Shown: piece by piece, positions 1-6,536 of the stretch
How positions within the stretch are numbered: the first letter of the stretch is position 1
Layout of the letters: every line of letters begins with the position of its first letter
NCBI GenBank assembly: GCA_025350445.1
Contig: JANXXV010000204.1
Span: 1 to 19,433 of the forward strand
Source: Bryobacteraceae bacterium
Lineage (GTDB): Bacteria > Acidobacteriota > Terriglobia > Bryobacterales > Bryobacteraceae
DNA length: 19,433 nt
Reading direction: 5' to 3'
The notes under the pieces: generated by a model
The model's input: the letters and a program-made list of their open reading frames with translations, nothing else
Databases searched by the model: none
What the model was told of the DNA's origin: nothing
Program-made: the position numbers and the translations under genes

Positions 1-199
1 GGATGACGATGATCCGGGTTGCTCCCTGGTCCACCAAGCGCCGGACGGCTTCCGGCAGGTCCGGCTGACCCAGTTCCAGAAACGACGGCTCGATCAGCGG
101 GAACTCGCCCCGGCGGCCTAGTTGGGCAGTGAAATCGCGGACGGCCTGATTGGCGGTCTCGACGCTGGAACCGTGGCCGAAGATTGCTATTCCGGTCAT
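1..199 (-). CDS. CbiX/sirohydrochlorin-chelatase-like protein, 3' end outside the window
   Basis: The reverse strand reads from an ATG at 197-199 to the window edge without a stop, giving 66 residues. The start MTGIAIFGHGSS carries the His-Gly-Ser signature of CbiX/SirB chelatases, in which this His binds the metal or tetrapyrrole. It continues with a stretch ending FLELGQPDLPEAVRRL, the FLEL-x-QP-x-LPEA pattern of the same family, and then begins the second beta strand (TRIIVI). Family members insert Co2+ or Fe2+ into sirohydrochlorin in the cytoplasm during cobalamin or siroheme synthesis. The start codon overlaps the stop of the upstream Cys-rich gene (ATGA), so translation is probably coupled. 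Short acidobacterial CbiX-like proteins are often single-domain and their substrate is uncertain, so the metal cannot be assigned here. Confidence 0.8.
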   Translation of the reverse strand, partial: MTGIAIFGHGSSVETANQAVRDFTAQLGRRGEFPLIEPSFLELGQPDLPEAVRRLVDQGATRIIVI

Positions 200-813
200 A
201 GCTGGACGGCTGGCTCAGCCTTCTGGGGCGGAAAACTGCCGGAGAGAAAGCTGATGAACGCCTTTCCTTTGCCGCGGCCGTTATTGTGGTGCATTTCCAT
301 CCGCTGCAGGAACACCAGGACGCCCAACACAACGGCATCGCGAAGTGGCAGGACTTCCGCCGCTGCCAAACGTCCGTTAAAATCCGAGGCGGTCTGCTGG
401 ATCTTTTCCGCAAGATAGGCCGCGAGCGGATTGGCTGGCTTCGTTTCGTAAATGAGCCCGCTACCCAGTGCCCGATAGGTCTGGATCAGTGCCTCCAAGC
501 CCTCGCGGATATCGAAATCAATCATTTCCGGCTTATCGGCGCAGGCGCCAGCAAGGCCAACGGACAGGATCATCAACAGCCCTTCGTGGGTGGACAGAAA
601 CTCATCGGTAATCCGGACGTCTTTGTTTGGGTAATCCGTGGGCAAGGCGGTCGGCTTCTCATGAACGCGCGCCTCGAGCAGGTACTCACAATCGAGGGGA
701 CAGCTTACGGTGACCTCGCGCCCGGTGCCGCAGCACAGAGCGCAGATGTCGCCTTGAACACCGGGACAGTAGCGGCGCGGACGCCTTGTTTGGCAAATCT
801 TGCAGAGGATCAC
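196..813 (-). CDS. Cys-rich (putative zinc-binding) protein of unknown function
   Basis: This is a 205-residue protein. The start is GTG at 811-813, preceded by AAGGG with a 7-nt spacer. The choice is supported because the Cys motif begins at residue 4. The first 42 residues hold eight cysteines (positions 4, 7, 16, 24, 27, 28, 38 and 42) in a CxxC...C...CxxCC...C...C pattern, which would suit one or two structural zinc sites. The rest looks like a soluble helical domain, with no membrane segment and a basic stretch near the C-terminus (NNGRGKGK). The gene overlaps the CbiX-like gene by ATGA, suggesting a shared transcript and possibly a metal-related role. I do not recognise a named family. 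An alternative reading is a nucleic-acid-binding zinc-ribbon protein. Confidence 0.8.
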   Translation of the reverse strand: MILCKICQTRRPRRYCPGVQGDICALCCGTGREVTVSCPLDCEYLLEARVHEKPTALPTDYPNKDVRITDEFLSTHEGLLMILSVGLAGACADKPEMIDFDIREGLEALIQTYRALGSGLIYETKPANPLAAYLAEKIQQTASDFNGRLAAAEVLPLRDAVVLGVLVFLQRMEMHHNNGRGKGKAFISFLSGSFPPQKAEPAVQL

Positions 814-857
814 GGGAATACCCTTATCGTAACGTAGAATGAAAAACGAACCCGATT

Positions 858-1013
858 ATGCGCACAGATGTTTACCTGAAAATTGTGGTGGAGCACTATC
901 CGCCGGATAGCCCACAGAAGATCGCCGCCGATATATGCCGCCAGGTGGAGAAAGTTTATGGCGTTCGGCGAGCCGAGCTTTCGAATATCGTCAGCCAACA
1001 GGTGGAGGAATAG
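858..1013 (+). CDS. Small protein of 51 residues, function unknown
   Basis: An ATG at 858 opens a 51-codon frame ending in TAG at 1011-1013. It begins MRTDVYLKIVVEHYPPDSP and has a compact beta-alpha-beta look: a strand (VYLKIVVEH), an amphipathic helix (QKIAADICRQVEKVYG), then a second strand (VRRAELSNIV). Composition and hydrophobic pattern are those of a folded protein, unlike the antisense frame. The gene is divergent from the Cys-rich gene (44 nt apart), and its last 23 nt overlap the 3' end of dgt on the other strand. There is no strong Shine-Dalgarno sequence, only a purine-rich stretch around 840-850. The function is unknown; half of a ferredoxin-like or ACT-like fold is a guess from the predicted secondary structure. 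Confidence 0.65.
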   Translation: MRTDVYLKIVVEHYPPDSPQKIAADICRQVEKVYGVRRAELSNIVSQQVEE

Positions 1014-2124
1014 GCCGTATTAATTGACCGTAGACCCTGCGGAAGTAGCCATCGGTCATACCGGCCAGATAGTCGCAGACTTTCCGATGTAACGGTTCCC
1101 TGGATTCCGCGTAGTTGCCGGGCAGCCGGTCCGGATGATCCAGGAAGAATTGAAACAGTTCGGCGATCATCGCCGCCGAGTGGGTCCGTTCGATGGCAAG
1201 CAGATCGGAAAAGTAAACCTTGTGCTTTAGGAACTGCTTCAACGCTGAATTGGCGGCGTTCGCCGCTGGCGTGAAGGCTGCCAGACGTACCGGAGACCGC
1301 CGAATCTCCTCGATGCTATCGACGCCTTGTGCGGCGGCCACGGTGCCATCGATCAGGCCCGATACCAGGACATCGATGAGCCCGCGCAGGCATTCGAGGA
1401 ACCGGACTCTCTCCGAGGCGCCCGCGAATTGCGTTTCCACGGCCTCTGAAATTTCCTGGTAGTCCCGCACTTCGGCGGCGAGTTCGTCCACGGTGAAGAA
1501 TCCGGCCGAGACGCCATCGTCCAGGTCGGCCGTATTATAAGCAATTTCATCGGCCAGATCGATCAACTGCGCTTCCAGCGGCGGCTTGAGGCCGGGTGCA
1601 TATTCGTCGAGCTCCGGAATCTCCCCAGGCTCGAAATCGCGGGAATGCTTGGCGATGCCTTCGCGCACTTCAAAGGTGAGATTGAGTCCGGGAAACCGGG
1701 CATACCGCTGTTCAAAAGATTCAACGATGCGGAGGGAGTGGAGGTTGTGATCGAAACGATCGTCGAACCGGCGCATCTGGCGGTCCAGTTCGTCTTCGCC
1801 GGCGTGGGCAAACGGCGGGTGGCCGATATCGTGAGCCAACGCGAGGGCCTCGGTTAAATTCTCGTCGAGGCCGAGGGCGGAGGCGGCCGTGCGGGCGATC
1901 TGGGCCACCTCGATGGTATGGGTTAGCCGGTTACGGAAGTGATCGGAGAGGCCGGGAGTGAAGACCTGCGTCTTATCTTCCAGGCGGCGGAAGGCGCGAG
2001 CGTGAACGATGCGATCGCGGTCGCGCTGAAAATCGTCGCGGTAACGGTGGGGTAGCTCTGGATAGCGGCGTCCGCGCGATGCGCTTACCGGGAATCGCAG
2101 ATGCGCCAGCTTAGCCCGCTCCAC
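991..2124 (-). CDS. dgt: Deoxyguanosinetriphosphate triphosphohydrolase-like protein (HD domain)
   Basis: The 377-residue protein matches the shorter, type-2 dGTPase-like group in length. Family members hydrolyse dNTPs, typically dGTP, to the nucleoside and triphosphate in the cytoplasm. The HD metal site is visible: His69 (RLTHT), His98-Asp99 (AHDIGHPPFAH) and Asp192 (LADEIAYNTADLDDG). The N-terminal signature SRGRRYPE is followed by DRDRIVHARAFRRLEDKTQVF, split here around residues 35-55, and contains the Arg residues that contact nucleotide in this family. The start is GTG at 2122-2124 with AAGG about 9 nt upstream. The gene lies 11 nt after the TPR protein gene, so the two are probably cotranscribed. 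Its last 23 nt overlap the convergent small gene at 858-1013. Confidence 0.95.
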   Translation of the reverse strand: MERAKLAHLRFPVSASRGRRYPELPHRYRDDFQRDRDRIVHARAFRRLEDKTQVFTPGLSDHFRNRLTHTIEVAQIARTAASALGLDENLTEALALAHDIGHPPFAHAGEDELDRQMRRFDDRFDHNLHSLRIVESFEQRYARFPGLNLTFEVREGIAKHSRDFEPGEIPELDEYAPGLKPPLEAQLIDLADEIAYNTADLDDGVSAGFFTVDELAAEVRDYQEISEAVETQFAGASERVRFLECLRGLIDVLVSGLIDGTVAAAQGVDSIEEIRRSPVRLAAFTPAANAANSALKQFLKHKVYFSDLLAIERTHSAAMIAELFQFFLDHPDRLPGNYAESREPLHRKVCDYLAGMTDGYFRRVYGQLIRPIPPPVG

Positions 2125-2135
2125 TGGATTCGACC

Positions 2136-2840
2136 TTACTTCTGGGACAATTCGCCAAGTGCCGTGATTGCCATGCGGCTTACTGCGGAACGTTCGGTTC
2201 GCAACGGTTCCAGCAGTTTCCGGGCTTCTTCCGGTTTGGTGCGGGCCAAGGCGTGAGCCAGTGCGATGATGGCCTGTTCCTTGGAAACCATGATGGTGGG
2301 GTGGTCCACAATCGATCGCAATAGCTTCTCGGCATCGGCGCCACGTCCCTGGGTATCGTAGAGCTGGGCCAGAGACAGCTTCGCTTGCGAGGCGTAATCG
2401 GCATCGCCAGACTCAGTAATCGGCTTCCAAAAATTTTCCGCTTCCAGTAACTTGCCTTGGTCCGCGTAAAGAACACCAAGGTAGAACCGGGCGATCAGGC
2501 CTTCGCGCTTACTAGGGTACTTCTCCATCACACTGGTTAACGCTTTGGAAACCGCGGCAGTTTTTTCCGCCGGTGTGGGAAACGATTGAACGAATTCACT
2601 GGCGTTGGCCGGGCCGATCTGCGCATCCTGCACGCGCAGGGCAGCACTGAGATCTTCCGCGCGGCCGGTGGCTTGATGCCCGAAGATGAGGTATCCGCCC
2701 ACGGCAATCACGATTGCCGCCAACCCGATGCCGCCCCACTTGATTACCTGGCTTCTGTGGTCGGTGGCGTATTCAACCGTGTGACCAACCTGCTCTACGA
2801 ACTTGTCATGCTTGAGATTGTGGCGATGTACTTTGTCCAA
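2136..2840 (-). CDS. Membrane-anchored tetratricopeptide-repeat protein (YfgM-like)
   Basis: This is a 234-residue protein starting at TTG (2838-2840), with GGAG 7 nt upstream; no better start is in frame. Residues 1-35 are charged and cytoplasmic (HRHNLKHDKFVEQVGH). A single transmembrane segment spans about 36-53 (GGIGLAAIVIAVGGYLIF). The rest, presumably periplasmic, contains TPR-like helices, for example around 115-150 (LIARFYLGVLYADQGKLLEAE) and 150-190. This architecture is that of YfgM-like ancillary proteins, which associate with the Sec translocon or with periplasmic chaperones. That role is inferred from topology only. The gene is the first of a pair with dgt (11-nt gap). A long hairpin lies 69 nt upstream of the start and may be in its leader. 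Confidence 0.85.
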   Translation of the reverse strand: MDKVHRHNLKHDKFVEQVGHTVEYATDHRSQVIKWGGIGLAAIVIAVGGYLIFGHQATGRAEDLSAALRVQDAQIGPANASEFVQSFPTPAEKTAAVSKALTSVMEKYPSKREGLIARFYLGVLYADQGKLLEAENFWKPITESGDADYASQAKLSLAQLYDTQGRGADAEKLLRSIVDHPTIMVSKEQAIIALAHALARTKPEEARKLLEPLRTERSAVSRMAITALGELSQK

Positions 2841-2908
2841 TTAAAAACTCCGAAACCTCTATTCTAGCGCACCAACCCAAATCTGGCAGTTCAAATCCAG
2901 CGGATCGT

Positions 2909-2948
2909 GCGAAGCCGTTGAAATAGTTCAGAATTTCAACAGCTTCGC
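2909..2948 (-). promoter_or_regulatory. Long intergenic hairpin, with a second small one at 2952-2966
   Basis: The arms 2909-2924 (GCGAAGCCGTTGAAAT) and 2933-2948 (ATTTCAACAGCTTCGC) form a 16-bp stem with an 8-nt loop. One position mismatches in plus-strand RNA but is a G-U pair in minus-strand RNA, so the structure fits the minus strand better. A second hairpin, TCACCA-TTC-TGGTGA, sits at 2952-2966. No T-tract follows on either strand, so it is not a classic intrinsic terminator. It lies 69 nt upstream of the TPR-dgt pair and about 125 nt after the response-regulator stop. It could be a leader element, an attenuator, or a structured 3' end of the upstream transcript. Confidence 0.55.
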
Positions 2949-3073
2949 AGTTCACCATTCTGGTGATACCTGATTCCCTTGCAACTGCTTGTGGACTAAA
3001 GACCTATCCGGTTCCGGGCGGCTCCAACTGCCGGAGTTAGGATCAAGGAACAGGAGTTTGAAAATTTCGTTCA

Positions 3074-3730
3074 CTACGCTACCGAGGTCAAATCCCGTTG
3101 AATGGCGAATTTCACCAAACCGGCTACATCATAGATGTCCAGTTTCCGCATCAGGCTGGCCCGATACGTATCCACCGTCTTTGGACTCAAATCCAAGCGC
3201 GCGGCGATTTCTTTTGCACGAATGCCGTCGATCAAGAGGGAGAACACCTGGTATTCACGGGAACTGAGCGTCTCCAGCGGATCGCCGGTATCATTCCTGC
3301 GTTGCGAAATGAAAATCTTTTCCAGCTCCATTTCCGGCGAGACGTAGATGCCGCCCGCCATGATCTGCGCCAGGGCGTCATGCAGATGAGCGGCGGAGGC
3401 GGACTTGAGCAGAAAGCCGTTTGCACCGCTGCGCAGCGACTCGAGCACCAGTTTGCGGTCCCCGCGCGCGGAGATAATCAAAACCCGGGTGGCGAGCCCC
3501 TGCTCACGCACTTTCCGGACAATCTCCAGGCTGAATAGCCTTGGTAGATTCAGATCCACAATTGCGATGTCGGGCCGTCGAGTCTGTATCAGTTGTAGCG
3601 CGGTGGCGCCGTCGCCGCAGTGCTCCATGGCGTAATAGAGGCCCGTGGATTCACATAGCGACGCGATACCTTCACGCACCAGGCCGAGGTCGTCGGCAAG
3701 TAGGATCGAAATCTTTTTCCGGTCTTCCAT
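3074..3730 (-). CDS. NarL/FixJ-type response regulator with LuxR HTH
   Basis: This is a 218-residue protein. The N-terminal receiver domain (about 7-125) has the acidic pair Asp13-Asp14 (LLADD), the predicted phospho-acceptor Asp59 (IVDLNLP), the Ser/Thr switch residue in VLIISARGD, and the conserved Lys in GFLLKSAS. The C-terminal LuxR-type HTH (about 150-212) begins LSSREYQVFSLLIDG and contains the recognition-helix region LDLSPKTVDTYRASLMRKL. It is expected to bind DNA as a dimer on phosphorylation by a histidine kinase. No kinase gene is adjacent, so it is an orphan here. The start is ATG at 3728-3730 without a clear Shine-Dalgarno sequence. The target genes cannot be told from the sequence. 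Confidence 0.93.
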   Translation of the reverse strand: MEDRKKISILLADDLGLVREGIASLCESTGLYYAMEHCGDGATALQLIQTRRPDIAIVDLNLPRLFSLEIVRKVREQGLATRVLIISARGDRKLVLESLRSGANGFLLKSASAAHLHDALAQIMAGGIYVSPEMELEKIFISQRRNDTGDPLETLSSREYQVFSLLIDGIRAKEIAARLDLSPKTVDTYRASLMRKLDIYDVAGLVKFAIQRDLTSVA

Positions 3731-3842
3731 AAGTAGTAAGTAGGGAGGATGGCCGCCGTCCGGCGCGCATTGCTCCCTGCAACACCTAAAGAGTAGGGAT
3801 TGAAGGGGAAAATTCTCTTAAATGTGTAAGATGCGAATTGCG

Positions 3843-3890
3843 AGCCGCTTTCGGAGAGATGCTTCAGTTCAGGAATACTCCTAAGCGGCT
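3843..3890. terminator. Inverted repeat downstream of the SMP-30 gene, possible terminator
   Basis: The arms AGCCGCTT (3843-3850) and AAGCGGCT (3883-3890) pair perfectly. An inner GGAG/CTCC pairing (3853-3856 with 3878-3881) extends the stem across a small internal bulge, leaving a loop of about 21 nt. It begins 25 nt after the stop of the minus-strand lactonase-like gene and would be transcribed with it. There is no T-tract, so termination is uncertain. An operator for the response regulator downstream is the alternative. Confidence 0.35.
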
Positions 3891-3914
3891 TGCTTGCAAT
3901 CAGGTATCTGGATT

Positions 3915-4991
3915 TTAAGCTATGTGGGCACCCTGCGCTTCCACGTACACTGTGTACAACGATTGACCGGCCGCCATGAACAGCCGGTTCCGCTTGCGCC
4001 CGCCGAAGCAGATGTTGGCGCATATTTCGGGCAGAAGGATCATCCCGATGCGGTCCCCGCCGGGAGTGAAGATGTGGACGCCATCGTAGCCGGCGCCAAC
4101 CCATCCCGCGCCTACCCAAATGTTGCCGTCCGTATCGGCTCGAATGCCATCTGGCAGACCGGCGCCTTTGCCCGGAATGTCCATGTTGATATACTGCTTC
4201 CCATTACGCAGTGCGGCGCCCGCAACATCCCAGACTTTGATGATCTTGGGAACGTCGGGGTAGTGCGTGGCGCCGGTATCGGCAATGTACAGCTTCTTAT
4301 AGTCCGGCGAGAAACAGAGACCGTTCGGTTTATAAATCTCGTCGGTCACCATCTCCATGCGCCCGCTGGGGTCTACACGATACACGGCTTCCTTGAGTTC
4401 AAGGGTGCCTTTCTCGCCTTCATAGTTGAGGAGCGAGCCGTAGCCGGGGTCGGTGAACCAGATCGAGCCGTCCGGATGCACCACGATGTCGTTCGGCGCG
4501 TTGAGCGGTTTGCCTTTCCATTTATCGGCGATCACGCTGGTGGTTCCGTTGTGTTCGTAGCGCACCACGCGCCGCCCGCCGTGTTCGCAGGAGAGTTGGC
4601 GGCCCTGATAGTCGAATGTATTGCCGTTGCTGTAGCCGGCAGGATTGCGGAATACGCTGACATGCCCGTCGTCTTCGATCCACCGCATCTGCACGTTGTT
4701 TGGAATGTCGCTCCAGGCAAGATAGCGGCCTACGGAGTTCCAGGCTGGCCCTTCCGCCCAGAGCATCCCGGTGTGCAGTCGCCGGATCGGCGTGTTGCCG
4801 ATCTTGTACTTATCGAAGCGCTTGTCGAGCGAGATGATGTCGGGGTCCGGATAGCGGGAGGGATTCTTTCCGGACCAGTCCCGCTGGGTTTGCGCGGCAG
4901 CGAGGGGAGCCAGCGCGGAGGCGGCGAACGTCTTCAGGAACGACCGGCGGAGCGAACCGGCGGATGGCGGTGTGGCGGGTTGGATTTTCAT
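3915..4991 (-). CDS. Tat-exported SMP-30/gluconolactonase-like beta-propeller protein
   Basis: This is a 358-residue protein if started at ATG 4989-4991. The frame stays open 65 codons further upstream, but that extension looks unlike protein, and the chosen start places a twin-arginine signal correctly: RRSFLK at residues 15-20, then a hydrophobic segment and a likely cleavage near Ala33-Gln34. The mature part matches the SMP-30/gluconolactonase/LRE six-bladed propeller. The metal-site blocks are AEGPAW (Glu80), NAPNDIVVHPDGSIWFTDPGYG split over 164-185 (Asn167), and PDGIRADTDGNIWVG at 280-294 (Asp281). Family members hydrolyse sugar lactones using Ca2+ or Zn2+, here probably in the periplasm. 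The exact lactone is unknown. The gene appears monocistronic. Confidence 0.88.
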   Translation of the reverse strand: MKIQPATPPSAGSLRRSFLKTFAASALAPLAAAQTQRDWSGKNPSRYPDPDIISLDKRFDKYKIGNTPIRRLHTGMLWAEGPAWNSVGRYLAWSDIPNNVQMRWIEDDGHVSVFRNPAGYSNGNTFDYQGRQLSCEHGGRRVVRYEHNGTTSVIADKWKGKPLNAPNDIVVHPDGSIWFTDPGYGSLLNYEGEKGTLELKEAVYRVDPSGRMEMVTDEIYKPNGLCFSPDYKKLYIADTGATHYPDVPKIIKVWDVAGAALRNGKQYINMDIPGKGAGLPDGIRADTDGNIWVGAGWVGAGYDGVHIFTPGGDRIGMILLPEICANICFGGRKRNRLFMAAGQSLYTVYVEAQGAHIA

Positions 4992-5485
4992 GTGATTGCC
5001 GAGAGCTATTCTGTCACAAATTGAGCCCGTAGTTTGGAATCGGGTCGGTTTGCATTTCCTTTCCGGTAAAAGATTTTGCCGCTCCCGCTTCGAATACTCT
5101 ACAACGATGCAATTACAAAGATTCCAGCGGTCGCGGAACCTGAACATTCTCACACACCACGCGCAGGCTTCCGCGGATAACGCCACACTACAGAACAGAC
5201 CAGCACGAATCGATATGCCTGTTCAGCCTGAAATGGAGAGAAGGCGCTCCTCATTAGCGGGCATTCTGCCCTTCGATTGGAGATTTTTAAGGCATCCAAG
5301 GCTTCCGGTCCGATGAACATTTAGCAGAGCAAGAACGTGATTTTCGCGCCGCTCATCGTCTCGCGGTGTTCGCCAGCCTGTCCCCCGGCGTGGTTGCGTC
5401 CCCGCGTTGCCTGCTTCCGTTTCGTCCGCCAAGATATTGGTTTCTGAAACCATATCATCTTTAAAGACTGTAATAGACTGACAAT
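4992..5485. other. Intergenic region, 494 nt, no convincing gene
   Basis: The region separates the divergent lactonase-like gene (minus) and methyltransferase gene (plus), so promoters for both are expected. No strong sigma-70 promoter is obvious. Short open frames on both strands lack ribosome-binding sites and protein-like patterns. A 76-codon minus-strand frame (about 5232 to 5459) has a somewhat protein-like reading but no recognisable motif. The clearest structure is the palindrome at 5434-5455. Confidence 0.6.
5434..5455. promoter_or_regulatory. 22-bp palindrome upstream of the methyltransferase gene, operator candidate
   Basis: The sequence ATAT-T-GGTTTC-T-GAAACC-ATAT is a near-perfect inverted repeat: GGTTTC/GAAACC around a single T, flanked by matching ATAT arms with one extra T on the left. 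It ends 30 nt before the GTG start of the methyltransferase gene. The compact, dyad-symmetric form resembles an operator for a dimeric HTH regulator more than an RNA hairpin, since the 1-nt centre is too tight to loop. The regulator is unknown. Confidence 0.4.
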
Positions 5486-6316
5486 GTGCCGGATTCTCCG
5501 CCAACCCTTGTGCCGATTCCGCCTTCCAGCCGAAGAGCCTGGGATGATCTAGCTGCGATGCCGAAGCCTTCCTGGTATCTGGACCCGGAGGTGGCGCGGC
5601 AGAAGAGACGGGTACACCAGGACCTGATCCGGCGATGGGCTGGCATCCGGCCGGAAGGCGTGATGCTGAAGACCGATCTCTTTGAGGAAGCTTGGGGAGA
5701 GGACGGAATCTATGGCGATCTGTTCGAAGGGAACGCGGCAGTGCTGCTTGGGACGGATATCGCGGAAGCGACGGTGGCACGTGCCGGCGCCGTTGGCGGA
5801 TTGCATCCGGCGCATGCCTTCGTTTGCGATTTGCGTGCGCTGCCGGTTCGTCCGCTTTCGCTGGACTTAATCCTCTCGATGTCTTCGCTGGATCACTTCG
5901 AAAGCAAGGCGGAATTCCATTCGTCCCTGATGCAACTGTGTGGCGCGCTGCAGCCAGGCGGATCTTTGGTGATCACGCTGGATAATCCGGCGAATCCGCT
6001 GTATCGGCTGCTTCGGCTGGTGTCACGGACGGCCATCAGCCCGTTCCGTCTGGGGTTTACTCCGGCGCTGAGGGATCTGAAACAGGAGCTGGAGGATATC
6101 GATTTCGAGGTGATGGATCATGCCTGGTTGATTCACAATCCGCGGCTCTTGTCCACCGCCGTGTTTGGCGCGATCCGGCTGATTTTGGGTAGGCACGCGG
6201 GGCCGGTGATCCGGCTGGGTCTACGGCTTTTCGCTTTGCAGGGGAGGCTTTGGACGCGCCGATACTCGGCGTGCTTCTATGCGGTTCATGCTCGAAAGCG
6301 AAACTGCCGGCACTAA
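5486..6316 (+). CDS. SAM-dependent methyltransferase-like protein (class I fold)
   Basis: This is a 276-residue protein from GTG 5486; an internal ATG at 5558 (residue 25, MPKPSWYLDPEVARQK) is a possible alternative, and neither start has a good Shine-Dalgarno sequence. The core resembles methyltransf_11 proteins. An acidic end of beta-2 is seen in LLGTDIAEATVARA (Asp91), an adenine-site Asp in FVCDLRALPV (Asp115), a beta-4 segment LSLDLILSMSSLDHF (127-138), and LQPGGSLVITLDNPANPLY (155-173). The usual glycine-rich motif I is not seen; its place appears to be taken by LKTDLFEEAWGEDG (61-74). The basic C-terminal part (about 215-276) has hydrophobic helices that could touch a membrane. The substrate is unknown and no neighbouring gene suggests one. 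Confidence 0.8.
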   Translation: MPDSPPTLVPIPPSSRRAWDDLAAMPKPSWYLDPEVARQKRRVHQDLIRRWAGIRPEGVMLKTDLFEEAWGEDGIYGDLFEGNAAVLLGTDIAEATVARAGAVGGLHPAHAFVCDLRALPVRPLSLDLILSMSSLDHFESKAEFHSSLMQLCGALQPGGSLVITLDNPANPLYRLLRLVSRTAISPFRLGFTPALRDLKQELEDIDFEVMDHAWLIHNPRLLSTAVFGAIRLILGRHAGPVIRLGLRLFALQGRLWTRRYSACFYAVHARKRNCRH

Positions 6317-6536
6317 ACGTCTTTATCTACTTTTTACGGCGTCTGAATGACTTCTTCATGGCCTTCCGGATAACGTCAACCTGGGAGACCGTTGAACTTA
6401 AATCCGGTAGTTGGAGCCACCCAAAATCGGATAGGTCTTTAGCCCGCAAGCAATTACAACGGAATCAGCCCCCGCATGGTGAACTGCGGAGCGGCGATGC
6501 GCAGCAGTCGAACTTCCGGATTTCGGTTTAAGGCTG

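Noticed and set aside
810..998. 62-codon minus-strand frame opposite the small gene.
   Set aside because: The plus-strand reading is more protein-like; the minus reading lacks a ribosome-binding site and overlaps both neighbours.
2889..2902. GTTCAAATCC, resembling a tRNA T-loop.
   Set aside because: The flanking bases do not form a T-stem and no acceptor, D or anticodon arms are present.
4992..5186. In-frame extension of the lactonase-like protein by 65 codons.
   Set aside because: It would bury the twin-arginine signal, and the residues do not look like part of the family.
5223..5780. 185-codon minus-strand frame overlapping the methyltransferase start.
   Set aside because: It overlaps a better gene by nearly 300 nt, and its composition (Pro, Ser and Arg rich) is shadow-like.
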